Positions 49,691 to 59,059 of a stretch of 64,000 bases of DNA are shown here, one piece after another. Where the stretch lies: positions 930,001 through 994,000 of the forward strand of contig CAVSKL010000001.1 in assembly GCA_963728475.1 (NCBI GenBank). Reading direction: 5' to 3'. The notes below the pieces were generated by a model that was not told the origin of the DNA, did no database searches, and worked only from the letters and a program-made list of their open reading frames with translations. This stretch comes from CAVSKL01 sp963728475 [NCBI: Candidatus Eiseniibacteriota bacterium]. GTDB taxonomy: Bacteria; Eisenbacteria; RBG-16-71-46; JABDJR01. Positions within the stretch are counted from its first letter, which is position 1. Every line of letters starts with the position of its first letter. The position numbers and the translations under genes were made by a program.

Positions 49691-50911
49691 ATGGCCCTCG
49701 ATTTGATGCTGGCGCGCGCCCAGTTCCCGGCGCTCTCCGGCGAGTGGATTTTCATGGACAACGCAGGCGGGAGCCAGGTGCCCCTCCAGGTGGCGGACTC
49801 CATTCGCGACTACCTTCTCCACACCAACGTGCAGCTCGGGGCGAGCTACGAGGTATCCCGCCGGTCCACCGAGACGGTGTGGAACGCCCGCCGGCTGATG
49901 GGCGACCTGATCGGCGCCGCCCCCGACGAGATCGTGTTCGGCGCCAACGCCAGCCAGCTCCTCCGGATGCTGTCCATGGTGCTGAGCGCGGGTTGGGAGC
50001 CCGGGGATGAGGTCATCATCTCTCAGGGCGAGCATGAGGCCAACGCGGGATGCTGGGAGTACCTCGAGCAGTTCGGCATCGTGATCAAGACCTGGGAGAT
50101 CGACAAGGAGAAGTACACCTTCGAGATCGATCGCCTCACCGACCTGCTCTCCGACCGCACCCGGCTCATCGCCGTCCATCATTCCAGCAACGTCCTCGGC
50201 AACGTCATGCCGGTTCGCGACGTGGTGAAGCTGGCCAAGGGCTCCGGAGCGATGGTCTGCGTCGACGGCGTGGGCTACGTTCCGCACCGCCTGGTGGACG
50301 TCAAAGATCTGGACGTGGACTTCTACGTCTTCTCCAATTACAAGGCGTTCGGACCCCACCTCGGGGTTCTTTACGGCAAGGCCGGGCTCCTGAAGAAGGT
50401 CCCCCGCTGGAACCACTTCTTCATCGGCGAGGACGAGGTCCCGGCCAAGTTCGAGCTGGGCTCGGGCGCCTACGAGAGCATCGCCGGCCTGCTCGGCCTG
50501 GAGAAGTATTTCCGCGCGCTGGGCAAGCGGATGGGGGGCCCCGTTCGCGAGGTCTTCTCCGACGTCTACGACGACATCGTCGCTTACGAATCCCGGCTCA
50601 CCCGCGATCTGCTTCACTTCCTGGCCGGCAAGCCCCGCGTCCACATCGTGGGCGAGAGCGATCCCCGCCGGACCGACGAACGGGTGCCGGTGATCTCGTT
50701 CGTGGTGGACAGCGCCGATCCCGAGGAACTGGTGCGTGAGGTGGATAAGTCCCGGATCGGGATCCGGTGGGGGCACTTCTACGCGGTGCGGCTCCTGGAC
50801 GCGCTCGACCTGCTCCAGTACAAGGGGGTGGTGCGGGTGAGCCTCGCCCACTACAATACCGAGGCGGAGCTGGCGCGGCTCAAGGAAGTCCTGGAGCCGT
50901 TGTTGGCGTGA
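49691..50911 (+). CDS. Class V aminotransferase / cysteine-desulfurase-like protein
   Basis: 406 residues from ATG 49691 (AGGAGG about 11 bases upstream). PLP-enzyme features: FMDNAGGSQVP, HHSSNVLGNVMPV, VDGVGYVPHR and the PLP lysine K218 in FSNYKAFGPH. Where NifS/SufS desulfurases have the catalytic Cys (G-H-x-C-A), this protein reads G361-H-F-Y-A, as in a desulfurase-like clade whose real reaction is not settled. So cysteine desulfurase activity is doubtful; an epimerase, lyase or aminotransferase role is possible. Encoded alone. Confidence 0.87.
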   Translation: MALDLMLARAQFPALSGEWIFMDNAGGSQVPLQVADSIRDYLLHTNVQLGASYEVSRRSTETVWNARRLMGDLIGAAPDEIVFGANASQLLRMLSMVLSAGWEPGDEVIISQGEHEANAGCWEYLEQFGIVIKTWEIDKEKYTFEIDRLTDLLSDRTRLIAVHHSSNVLGNVMPVRDVVKLAKGSGAMVCVDGVGYVPHRLVDVKDLDVDFYVFSNYKAFGPHLGVLYGKAGLLKKVPRWNHFFIGEDEVPAKFELGSGAYESIAGLLGLEKYFRALGKRMGGPVREVFSDVYDDIVAYESRLTRDLLHFLAGKPRVHIVGESDPRRTDERVPVISFVVDSADPEELVREVDKSRIGIRWGHFYAVRLLDALDLLQYKGVVRVSLAHYNTEAELARLKEVLEPLLA

Positions 50912-50915
50912 CGCC

Positions 50916-51028
50916 CGCCGGCTACTCCTCGCCGCCGTCCTTTTCGCCGCCGGCTACTCCTCGCCGCCGGCTACTCCTCGCCGCCGGCTACTCCTCGCCG
51001 CCGTCCTTTTCGCCGCCGTCCTTCTCGC
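50916..51028. repeat. Tandem 17/15-bp repeats over the 3' end of the minus-strand gene
   Basis: Seven units: CGCCGGCTACTCCTCGC (17 bases) and CGCCGTCCTTTTCGC (15 bases) in the order a-b-a-a-a-b-b'. On the minus strand the last units encode the KDGGE repeats and the TAG stop of the gene at 50988-51509, and further copies continue beyond the stop. Confidence 0.9.
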
Positions 51029-51509
51029 CCCCCCGCTCCAGGTATTCCGAGAGCGGGCGGGTCTTGGCGCGGCGCGCCTCCCGGATGAACCGCGAATAGC
51101 CCTCGATCGGGTCGTCGGGCCCCAGCCGGAATCGCGGCTGGCCCAGGGCGTGGAGTTGCGGCACCGCTCCCGCCGGCATCGACCCCATCACCCGCTCCCG
51201 GAGTTCCGCCCGGCTGGGGAGGATCACCTCCAGGGTGAGCGCGGTCTCTCCGGCCAGCGGGCGGTACACCGAGGCGTAGTTCTTCGACGTCCGCCACCGG
51301 CGCAGGTGCACCGGCAGGCTGAACACCGCCACCCGGTCGGTCACCCCTTCCCAGTCCTGGGTGTGGCAGCGCCCGTCCAGGTTCCACAGGAACCGGCAGA
51401 GATTGCGCCCCCGCTCGGCCAGCCCCGGGTCGCAATCCGCGAAGAACGCCCCGAGGATCACCTCGTTGAATTTGCTCAGGGCAAAAATCTGTTCGCTTTC
51501 CATGGACAT
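50988..51509 (-). CDS. Conserved-looking protein of unknown function
   Basis: 173 residues from ATG 51509. Globular part of about 150 residues (KFNEVILGAFFADCDPGL; RVAVFSLPVHLRRWRTSKNY; LTLEVILPSRAELRERV), soluble and without signal peptide; no family recognised. C-terminus is the repeat EKDGGEKDGGEE, produced by the tandem DNA repeat. Divergent from the HTH gene at 51705. Confidence 0.65.
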   Translation of the reverse strand: MSMESEQIFALSKFNEVILGAFFADCDPGLAERGRNLCRFLWNLDGRCHTQDWEGVTDRVAVFSLPVHLRRWRTSKNYASVYRPLAGETALTLEVILPSRAELRERVMGSMPAGAVPQLHALGQPRFRLGPDDPIEGYSRFIREARRAKTRPLSEYLERGGEKDGGEKDGGEE

Positions 51510-51704
51510 GGGACCGTCCCCCGGGTAGAGTCAGGCCGAGCCCGGAATCGCCGCGAGCGCCCGGCCGAGGGTGCCGAAATCCCACCCCATGCCGCCCTCG
51601 GAAAAGGCCCCTTCGGGACCGCACGATTCCCGTCGCGCACGCTATCAGACCTTGTCCACGTGGAGCAAGCGGCTCCAAGGCCCCGTCCTCTCAGGGAATC
51701 ACCC

Positions 51705-52796
51705 ATGACGTCCTCCCCCCCCCCGCAAGAGCCGGAGCACCGCCCCGGGGAGCTGGAGTGGCGCCTGTGGCTCGAGGACCGCGGCCACCTCGACGCCGCC
51801 GGCTGGGTCACCTCGCTCTCCCAGGAAACCGCGCGCCTCGCCGCGTCGGACGGCCCCGGCCCGGTGGTCCGGTTGCTGGAGCAGGCGGTCAACCCGGTGA
51901 GCCCGGTCTTCGACGCCCTCACCGGCCCCCGCGCCCGCGAGTTGGCCACCCGGCTGGAGGAGTTGTGGCGCGGCGTCGAGTCGGGCGTGCCCAACCAGGC
52001 CGTGCCCTGGCGCTGGCGCTATCGGGAGCTGGACGCGGTGTTGCGCCGCTGGGTCCGTTACCGCCGGAACCGCCGCTTGGAACAGGCCGAGGCCGGGGAG
52101 TCCCCGCCCCGCAAGGAGCGGCCCAGCGACCAGATCGAGGCCTATTACCAGAACTGGGTCCTCATCCCTCTCCGCGAGAACTTCCTCCGGGTTCTGGAGG
52201 ACCGTGGGGTGACCCGCCGCACCTTCTGCAGCCAGCTCGGCATGAGTGAGGCCTACCTCTCCCAGATCCTGAACGGCAAGCGCAACCCCTCGCTCCACAA
52301 GCTCGCCGAGATCTCCCACGCCCTGCGCGTGGACCTCGGGAGGCTGTTCGCGGTGCGCGCCCACCGCGGAGGGAGCCTCCCCTGGGGCCCGGGACCCCAG
52401 TCGCCCGAGCCCGGCGACACCGGAACCTGGCACCCGGGCAAGATATCCCGCCCTTACGCCGCCCTGGAGGCGCATTACCGCCTGGTCTTCTATCCCGGCC
52501 CCGACCTGCCCGGCGAGAAGATCGTGGCCCGGTCGCACCTCATCGTGGACCCCGAACCCTCGGAGCTGGTGTACACCGAGCGCTACGCGCTCCAGGATGA
52601 GAACGATCTGGTGGTGGTCGGCTCCTACGCGGGGCCCGCCTCCGCCGGCAAGCGCCACCGGTTCATCGCCGCCGGCGACGGGCGGGTGCTCGAGGTGGCG
52701 AGCGGTGGGGCCGCCCGCCCCGCCGGCAAGAGTCCCAAGGGCGAGGCTTCGGTGCTCGGCCGGGTGGCCGGCACCCTGGTGGAGTTCGGCAGCTAG
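51705..52796 (+). CDS. XRE-family helix-turn-helix protein
   Basis: 363 residues from ATG 51705. N-terminal helical region unlike known families (ELEWRLWLEDRGHLDAAGWV), a central XRE helix-turn-helix at about 165-215 (GVTRRTFCSQLGMSEAYLSQILNGKRNPS), and a C-terminal beta-rich domain (ARSHLIVDPEPSELVYTERY; DDENDL-like turn; KRHRFIAAGDGRVLEVASGG) that may sense a ligand. Divergent from the unknown gene at 50988, so it may control it. DNA binding inferred from the HTH. Confidence 0.78.
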   Translation: MTSSPPPQEPEHRPGELEWRLWLEDRGHLDAAGWVTSLSQETARLAASDGPGPVVRLLEQAVNPVSPVFDALTGPRARELATRLEELWRGVESGVPNQAVPWRWRYRELDAVLRRWVRYRRNRRLEQAEAGESPPRKERPSDQIEAYYQNWVLIPLRENFLRVLEDRGVTRRTFCSQLGMSEAYLSQILNGKRNPSLHKLAEISHALRVDLGRLFAVRAHRGGSLPWGPGPQSPEPGDTGTWHPGKISRPYAALEAHYRLVFYPGPDLPGEKIVARSHLIVDPEPSELVYTERYALQDENDLVVVGSYAGPASAGKRHRFIAAGDGRVLEVASGGAARPAGKSPKGEASVLGRVAGTLVEFGS

Positions 52797-52888
52797 GAGT
52801 TCGTGGAAGCGCCGGACCCGGCCGCGGTCAGAGTCCGCGCGCCGGACCGGCGTCGTGTTACCCGTGAAGATGACGTGGAGGTGAGGAC

Positions 52889-54796
52889 GTGATGAGAACC
52901 CGTTGGATCATGGCCGCGGCCACCGCCGCCCTCCTGGGCGGCGGGCTCGCGGCCGAAGGAGCGACCCCAGCCATTCCCCAGAGAACCGAGATCGACTCCA
53001 GGTACCAGTGGCGGCTCGAGGACATCTACGCCACCGACCAGGCGTGGGAGAAGGACTTCCAGGCCATGGAGGCGGCCCTTCCCGAGATCGCGGCCTTTCA
53101 GGGGCGCCTCGGTACGAGCGGCGCCGTGCTCCTGGATGCACTCCGGACCCGTGACCGCCTGAGCGAGCTCTTCGACAAGCTCTTCGTCTACGCGTCCATG
53201 CGCCACGACCAGGACACCCGCGTGGACCTCTACACCGCCATGCAGGATCGGATCTCCGGGCTCGGCACCCGCTACGCCGAGGCCGCGGCCTATCTGGAGC
53301 CGGAGATCCTGGCCCTGCCGCGGGAGACCCTGCTGGCCTGGGTGGGCGCCGACCCCGGCCTCGGGATCTACCGGCAGTACCTGGATCGGCTGGCGCGGAG
53401 CGCCTCCCATACCCTGAACGCGGACGAGGAGCAGCTTCTGGCCATGACCGGCGACGTGACCGCCTCCTTCGGAAACGTCTTCGGGGCTTTCAACAACTCC
53501 GACGTCTCCTACGGCAGCATGACCGACGAGAACGGCAACCCGGTGGAGCTCACCAAGGAGCGCTACCGGCTGTTCCAGGAGTCCAAGGACCGGCGCTTGC
53601 GCGAGGAGTCCTGGAAGCTCTTCTACCGGCCCTACGACGTTTACGGCCGCACCCTCGCCTCCAACCTGGCCGGCAACGTCAAGTCCCACGTCTTCTACGC
53701 CAAGGCCAGGAAGTACGACTCCGCGCTCCAGGCCTCCCTCGACCCCAACGCCATCCCGGTGGAGGTCTACACCAACCTCATCCGCACCGTGAACGAGAAC
53801 CTGGAGCCGCTCCACCGCTACGTGGCGCTCCGGAAGAAGATGCTCGGCGTGGATACGCTCCGGGTGTGGGACATGTCGGCGCCGCTGGTGGAGGGCTCCC
53901 GGCGCGACATCCCGTTCGAGGATGCCAAGAAGATGGTCCTCGACGGCCTCACCGCCCTCGGCCCCGAATACGGCGACCGGTTCCGGAAGGCCTTCGACGA
54001 GGGGTGGATCGACGTCTACGAGACCGAGGGGAAGCGTTCCGGCGCTTATTCCTGGGGGGCCTACGCCACCAAGCCGTACCTGCTCCTCAACTACAACGGC
54101 ACCCTGGACGCGGTCTTCACCCTGGCCCACGAGATGGGCCATTCCATGCACTCCTATTACACCCGGCACAACCAGCCCTTCGTCTACGGCGACTACACCA
54201 CCTTCGTGGCCGAGGTCGCCTCCACCACCAACGAAGCGCTGATGATCGACCGCATGCTCGCCGGAACCACCGACCGGGCCGAGCGGCTGGTGCTCCTCAA
54301 CCACTACCTGGAGCAGATCCGCGGCACCTTCTTCACCCAGGTCCTGTTCGCGGACGTGGAGCTCCAGATGCACCAGATGCAGGAGCGGGGCGAGCCCCTG
54401 ACCAAGGCCTCCCTCGACCAGGTGTACAACGACGCCTACAAGAAGTACTTCGGGCCCTCGGTCGAGGTGGCGGAGCTGAACGGCGCCACCTGGAGCCGGA
54501 TCCCGCACTTCTACTACAACTTCTACGTCTACCAGTACGCCACGAGCTACGCCGCCGCCACCGCCCTCGCCCGGCGGATCGAGACCGAAGGGCAGCCCGC
54601 GGTGGACGATTACCTGGGGTTCCTCAAGGCCGGCTCCAGCGATTACCCCATCGAGATCCTGAAACGGGCCGGCGTGGACATGACCACCCCCCGGCCGATT
54701 CTCGACACCATCCAGGTGTTCGCTTCGCTGGTGGACCGGATGGAGGCCGAGGTGAACGCCGGGGATTCCGGCGAACCCGGGAGCAAGGGCCGCTGA
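52889..54796 (+). CDS. pepF: Oligoendopeptidase F (M3B family), exported
   Basis: 635 residues from GTG 52889 (ATG 52892 equally possible; GGAGGTGAGG upstream). Unusually for PepF it has an N-terminal signal peptide (about 1-25). The M3 zinc site is H414-E-M-G-H418 in LAHEMGHSMHSYY, with the downstream Glu in TFVAEVASTTNEAL. N-terminal lobe begins YQWRLEDIYATDQAWEKDF. Cleaves short peptides; the exported location suggests periplasmic nutrient peptide breakdown. Confidence 0.94.
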   Translation: MMRTRWIMAAATAALLGGGLAAEGATPAIPQRTEIDSRYQWRLEDIYATDQAWEKDFQAMEAALPEIAAFQGRLGTSGAVLLDALRTRDRLSELFDKLFVYASMRHDQDTRVDLYTAMQDRISGLGTRYAEAAAYLEPEILALPRETLLAWVGADPGLGIYRQYLDRLARSASHTLNADEEQLLAMTGDVTASFGNVFGAFNNSDVSYGSMTDENGNPVELTKERYRLFQESKDRRLREESWKLFYRPYDVYGRTLASNLAGNVKSHVFYAKARKYDSALQASLDPNAIPVEVYTNLIRTVNENLEPLHRYVALRKKMLGVDTLRVWDMSAPLVEGSRRDIPFEDAKKMVLDGLTALGPEYGDRFRKAFDEGWIDVYETEGKRSGAYSWGAYATKPYLLLNYNGTLDAVFTLAHEMGHSMHSYYTRHNQPFVYGDYTTFVAEVASTTNEALMIDRMLAGTTDRAERLVLLNHYLEQIRGTFFTQVLFADVELQMHQMQERGEPLTKASLDQVYNDAYKKYFGPSVEVAELNGATWSRIPHFYYNFYVYQYATSYAAATALARRIETEGQPAVDDYLGFLKAGSSDYPIEILKRAGVDMTTPRPILDTIQVFASLVDRMEAEVNAGDSGEPGSKGR

Positions 54797-54928
54797 CCGC
54801 GATGCCCCGTCCGGCGGATCCGCCTGCTCCCGCGACGGTCGCGAACGTCGGGAGCCTGCCCCCCACCGGGGCGATCCCGGCGGCCGCCGTGTTAAGCTGC
54901 GCGCTTTCGCCCGCTTCCGGAGAACCTC

Positions 54929-57055
54929 ATGGCCCGCATGTTTCCGCAGAGCCTCGACGGCTGGAGCCCCACCCCGGGGGAGGAGCGCGTGTTCGCCCTC
55001 CTCAAGCGGGTGCTCGCTCCCGACGCCGACCACTGGGCCTGGTACGAGCCCACCATCTCCGCCCGCCGCGGCAAATCCCCCGAGCCCGACTTCGTCCTGC
55101 TCGGTCCCGGCTACGGCGCCCTGGTGCTGGAGGTGAAGGACTGGAGCCTGGGCGCCATCCGCCAGGCCGACGCGGCCTCGGTGCTTCTCCGCGAGGAGGA
55201 CGGGCGCGAAGTCCGCCACACCCATCCCCTCAAGCAGGCCCGGAAGGCGGCCTACGCGCTCAAGGAACGCTTCGAGGCCATCCCCGGGCTCACCGGCTCC
55301 GGCCGCCACCAGGGAAAGTCGGTCGTTCCGGTCAACTGCGGCGTGGCCTACCCCAACCTGGCCCGCCGGGACCTGGTGAACCTTCGCGAGAAGGGGCTCG
55401 CGCTCTTTCCCGACCTCGCGCTCACCCGCGAGGACCTGGAGCGGACCGACGAGGAGGGCCTCCGCCGGCTCCTGGCCGGGCTGGAGCGCATGGCCCGGGT
55501 CCGCTTTCCGTTCACCCTGACCCCCGCCGTGCGCGACGCGGTGCGGGCGGCGATCCAGCCCCAGCTCCGGTTCTCGGATCTCCGGGAGGACCTTCCCGGC
55601 GCGCTTCCCGGGGAAACTACCGTCACCGGCGCCGTCCCGGAAGCACCCGGGAAAGGGGGCGCCCCCGCCGCCCCGGCCACCGCCCGCCTGGGGCCGGAGC
55701 TCGGCCGGGTGACCCGGGCCCCGCTTCCGGAGCTCACCGCGTTCTGGCTCGACCGCAAGCAGGAGCGGATCGCCCGGAGCCTGGCCTCGCCCCGCAACGT
55801 GATCTACGGCCCCGCCGGAAGCGGCAAGACCGTGTTCCTGGTGGCGCGGGCGCAGTACTGGCTGGACCGCATGCCCGGAGCCCGGGTGCTGTTCACCTGC
55901 TACAACTCCAGCCTCGCCTCGCATCTGCGGAACGTGTTCGCGCTCAAGGGATCGGTGGTCGACGGCGAGCGGCTTACCGTCCTGCACTACCACGACCTCT
56001 GCGCGGGAATCCTGGGCCGGAGCGACATCCACGAGCGGAACCCGGAGTTTTACGCCGCCCTGGAGCCGCGCCTCCTCCAGGACCTTGCCCGCCGCGACGA
56101 CATCCCGGTCTACGACTGCATCCTGGTCGACGAGGGGCAGGACTTCACCCGGCGGATGCTGGAGGTTCTGGTGCGGCTTTCCGCCGGCGGAGGGGAGATC
56201 ACCCTGGTCTGCGATCCCGCCCAGGACATCTACGGGCGGTGGAGCGTCGACAACCTCGCCCCCCTCGGGCGGCCCGACCCCGAGCGCCTGGTCGACTGCT
56301 ACCGGAACACCGCCCCCATCTTCGCGCTCGCCCTGGCGGTGCTCCCCGAGGAGACGCGCACCGCCATGGGGCTTGAGCGGCTGGAGATGACCCGCCCCGA
56401 AGACCTGGCGCGGACCGGCCCGCCCCCCGCGCTCACCCCGCTCGAGGGCCTCGACGATCTGGTCACCCTGGTCGCCGGCGCCGCCGCCCGCTTCGACCGG
56501 GACGGGATCCCGCTCTCGCAGCTCGCGGTGCTCTATCCCGGTCACGAGGCGATCCCCAACTTCGCCGGACGGCTGCGCCACTCGCGGTGGCGGGCCGCCG
56601 CCGACCCGCGCTTCCGGGCCCTCGATCCGGAGGACGATCCCGCCGCGCCCGAACCCGGACGGGGCACCCTCGCCGCCGGCGGGGACCGGGAGGATGCCGC
56701 CGCCCCCGGCCGGCCGCACTTCGCCGAGGCCCTGGAGCAGGAGCTCCTCTCCCGCGGCATCCCCGCCGAGTGGGTGGCCCGCGACTTCGCCTCCAAGGCC
56801 GCCTACGACATCTCCCGCCCCCGCCTCACCCTCTCCACCATCCATTCCGCCAAGGGGATGGACTTCGAGACGGTGATCCTTCTCGGCGCCGACAGCCTCT
56901 CCACCCGTCCCGGCGCCGACGCCCGCCGCTCGGCGGCGCTCCTCTTCACCGGGATCACCCGCGCCCGCGAGCGCCTCGTCCTCCCGTACTTCCTGGACCG
57001 GAACTGGGTGCCGCTCCTGCGCGAGCGGATCGGGGACGTGGAAGCCCCGGCGTGA
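54929..57055 (+). CDS. NERD nuclease-domain / superfamily 1 helicase fusion
   Basis: 708 residues. Residues 15-130 form a NERD domain (PEPDFVLLGPGYGALVLEVKDW, with D54, E68-x-K70). Helicase part from about 275: Walker A GPAGSGKT (294-301), Walker B ILVDEGQDF, QDIYGRW and, at the end, STIHSAKGMDFETVILLG and LLFTGITRARERLVL (motifs V/VI of UvrD-like helicases). Such fusions are linked to DNA processing or defence. Separate from, but similar in concept to, the DUF2075 protein at 32035. The next gene overlaps its stop as GTGA. Confidence 0.9.
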   Translation: MARMFPQSLDGWSPTPGEERVFALLKRVLAPDADHWAWYEPTISARRGKSPEPDFVLLGPGYGALVLEVKDWSLGAIRQADAASVLLREEDGREVRHTHPLKQARKAAYALKERFEAIPGLTGSGRHQGKSVVPVNCGVAYPNLARRDLVNLREKGLALFPDLALTREDLERTDEEGLRRLLAGLERMARVRFPFTLTPAVRDAVRAAIQPQLRFSDLREDLPGALPGETTVTGAVPEAPGKGGAPAAPATARLGPELGRVTRAPLPELTAFWLDRKQERIARSLASPRNVIYGPAGSGKTVFLVARAQYWLDRMPGARVLFTCYNSSLASHLRNVFALKGSVVDGERLTVLHYHDLCAGILGRSDIHERNPEFYAALEPRLLQDLARRDDIPVYDCILVDEGQDFTRRMLEVLVRLSAGGGEITLVCDPAQDIYGRWSVDNLAPLGRPDPERLVDCYRNTAPIFALALAVLPEETRTAMGLERLEMTRPEDLARTGPPPALTPLEGLDDLVTLVAGAAARFDRDGIPLSQLAVLYPGHEAIPNFAGRLRHSRWRAAADPRFRALDPEDDPAAPEPGRGTLAAGGDREDAAAPGRPHFAEALEQELLSRGIPAEWVARDFASKAAYDISRPRLTLSTIHSAKGMDFETVILLGADSLSTRPGADARRSAALLFTGITRARERLVLPYFLDRNWVPLLRERIGDVEAPA

Positions 57056-57573
57056 GATTCCGCCTTTACGCCGCCGCGGCCGCCGCGCTCTTCCTGGCCG
57101 GTTGTCTGGGGGCCGGCGCCCCCCCCTCGCGATCCTCCGCGGCCCACCCCCCGCCCGAGGCCCCGGAGATCACCGGCCTCGCCCTCCGGGCGGAGCTGGC
57201 CGGATTCGACCCGCCGCTCGTCCTCGACGTGCGCACCCCCGGCGAGTACGCCGAGGGGCACATCCCCGGGGCGGTGCTCCTCCCGGTCTGCGCGCTCCGG
57301 GGAGACCTCCACGCCCTCGGCCGCTACCGGAACCGCCCGGTGGTGACGGTGTGCGAGATCGGGGCGCGAAGCGCGGAGGCGGCGCGGATCCTCCTCGCTT
57401 CCGGCTTCGCCGACGTGCGCAACTACCGCGACGGGATGGCGGCCTGGCGGCGGACCGGTCCGGTGGTCCGCGGCGTCAGTTCTCGAACGCCCATACCTCC
57501 ACCTTCCGGTCGGGCGACAGGATCACGAACTGCACCGCGTCGGACCCCGCGTACTCGTTCCCGAAGGACATGA
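57052..57573 (+). CDS. Rhodanese-domain lipoprotein
   Basis: 173 residues from GTG 57052, which overlaps the helicase stop. Lipobox L-A-G-C18 after a short hydrophobic stretch. Rhodanese domain: VLDVRTPGEYAEGHIPGAVLLP, active-site loop C-E-I-G-A-R-S with the catalytic Cys, and FADVRNYRDGMAAWRRTG. Would transfer sulfane sulfur in the periplasm or act as a thiol carrier. The last 30 codons run into the 3' end of the convergent OmpA-like gene (98-base overlap) and are low-complexity Arg/Pro, so the gene may have been extended by stop-codon loss. Confidence 0.82.
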   Translation: MRFRLYAAAAAALFLAGCLGAGAPPSRSSAAHPPPEAPEITGLALRAELAGFDPPLVLDVRTPGEYAEGHIPGAVLLPVCALRGDLHALGRYRNRPVVTVCEIGARSAEAARILLASGFADVRNYRDGMAAWRRTGPVVRGVSSRTPIPPPSGRATGSRTAPRRTPRTRSRRT

Positions 57574-58207
57574 CCGAAACGTGCCCGCCGGGCACGCCGC
57601 CCGAGACCAGGACCCTGGCCACCGCCTCGGCCCGCTCCCGCCCCAGCGCCTGGGCGCGATCCACCTCCGCCACCCCGTCGGTCTGGCCCACCACCACCAG
57701 GCGCCAGTCCGGATGCTGCGCGGCCTCCTCGGCCGCCATCCGGATCACCGCCCGCGCCTCGCCGTCGAGGCCCGCCGACCGCCGCGCGAAGGTCAGCGAC
57801 TTGATCATGGCGTTGACCTGGTACCCGGCCGGCGCCGTGGGCGCCTCGCGGTAGGGCCACTCGGTGGGCCGCGAGGGGGGCGCCTCCTCGTGATGCGCCA
57901 CCCCCGGAGTGGGGAAGATGAGCCACGGGTTGGCGTGGAGCGCAGCCTCGATCTTCGCGGTGGAATCGGTGGACGCCGCCCGAGGCGCCGCGCTGCTGTC
58001 CGCGGCCGGCTCGCCCGCCGCCCTCGCCGGGAGCGCCGCCGCCAGGAGCATCGCCGCGGCGGGGAGCGCCAGGAGCCCGGCCAGGATCGCCGGACGGGGG
58101 ATGCGCCGGCCGGTTCCATCCGGCGCGGGCCGGCCGCCCCCGGCGGCTTCACTCCGGGGGCTCGACGAGGATTTGTTCACGAGAACGCTTCTGGAATGGG
58201 TCTGCAT
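57476..58207 (-). CDS. OmpA-family C-terminal domain protein, membrane-anchored
   Basis: 243 residues from ATG 58207. Cytoplasmic N-terminus of about 38 residues, membrane helix (AILAGLLALPAAAMLLAAAL, about 40-60), Ala/Ser linker, then an OmpA-like peptidoglycan-binding domain at 130-243 (LVVVGQTDGVAEVDRAQALG, RERAEAVARVLVSGGV). The canonical N-H-R-V arginine/aspartate pattern is only partly kept. Probably anchors the inner membrane to the cell wall. Overlaps the convergent rhodanese gene by 98 bases. Confidence 0.8.
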   Translation of the reverse strand: MQTHSRSVLVNKSSSSPRSEAAGGGRPAPDGTGRRIPRPAILAGLLALPAAAMLLAAALPARAAGEPAADSSAAPRAASTDSTAKIEAALHANPWLIFPTPGVAHHEEAPPSRPTEWPYREAPTAPAGYQVNAMIKSLTFARRSAGLDGEARAVIRMAAEEAAQHPDWRLVVVGQTDGVAEVDRAQALGRERAEAVARVLVSGGVPGGHVSVMSFGNEYAGSDAVQFVILSPDRKVEVWAFEN

Positions 58208-58264
58208 GCGGGTGCCGCTCCTCGAATCAGGGGAGACTTCGGCAACGCGTTGCCGCGGGACGCG

Positions 58265-59059
58265 CTACTCCGCGGGCGTGGTGGGTTCCCCGCCGTCCCC
58301 GGGTTCGATGAGCCCCCCGAAAACCGCGTCCCCCACGTCCTCGGGGCGGTTGGTGATGACCCCGGCCACGCCCGCTCCCACGAGCCGCGCGGCCTCGACG
58401 GGATCGTCCACCGTCCACGCGTAGACGCGAAGGCCCTGCTCCTCCGCCCGCTTCATCAGCCTCTTATCGACCAGGTCGTGGCGGGGATGGAGCGCCTGCA
58501 GGGTTTCGGCCGCCTCGCTCTCTTCCAGGTGGTTGAAATCCCGCACCGAGGCGAATAGGTACCCCAGGAGGACCGACGCGTCGCGCCGGCGGAGCGCGGC
58601 CAGGAGCTCGGGGTCGAAGCTCGAGACCAGGACGGATTCCCGGGGTCGCACCCGGTCCAGCTCTTCCAGGAGCCGGTCGGCAACCTCTCCCCGCCGCTCC
58701 GGGCGGGGGGGCTTGACCTCCACGTTCAAGAGGCACCGGCCGCTCAACCCCTCCAGCACCTCCCGCAGCCGGTGGATCCGGTAGAGCCCGTCCGGCCCCC
58801 GGTAACGCGACGCCTCCACCCGCTCCCACCCGGCCCGGTCCAGGGTCACCGGGCCCTCCGGTCCGGTGGCGGTCTCGTCGTGGTGGACCACCAGCACCCG
58901 GTCCTCGGTCATCCGCACGTCGAACTCGACCCCGTCGCACCCCGCCTCCAGCGCCGCCTCGAAGGCGGGGGGGGTGTTCTCGCGGGCCCCCTCGGCCCGC
59001 CCGCGATGGCCGATCAAGAACGGCCCCGGCAGCCGGACCCACGACAAGACGTCGCTCAC
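58265..59059 (-). CDS. Glycerophosphodiester phosphodiesterase
   Basis: 264 residues from GTG 59059, which has a GGGGGAGAG ribosome site; an in-frame ATG lies 45 bases upstream. GDPD barrel: LIGHRGRAEGARENTPPAFEAA, catalytic EFDVRMTEDRVLVVHHD, LLNVEVKPP and VYAWTVDDP. Splits glycerophosphodiesters to glycerol-3-phosphate and an alcohol. No signal peptide, so cytoplasmic. Its initiation region is tandemly duplicated (59021-59136), creating a short upstream ORF that ends on its start codon. Confidence 0.93.
   Translation of the reverse strand: MSDVLSWVRLPGPFLIGHRGRAEGARENTPPAFEAALEAGCDGVEFDVRMTEDRVLVVHHDETATGPEGPVTLDRAGWERVEASRYRGPDGLYRIHRLREVLEGLSGRCLLNVEVKPPRPERRGEVADRLLEELDRVRPRESVLVSSFDPELLAALRRRDASVLLGYLFASVRDFNHLEESEAAETLQALHPRHDLVDKRLMKRAEEQGLRVYAWTVDDPVEAARLVGAGVAGVITNRPEDVGDAVFGGLIEPGDGGEPTTPAE

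Noticed and set aside
50916-51028. CRISPR array
   Set aside because: Units are directly adjacent with no spacers and code for protein on one side; a simple tandem repeat.
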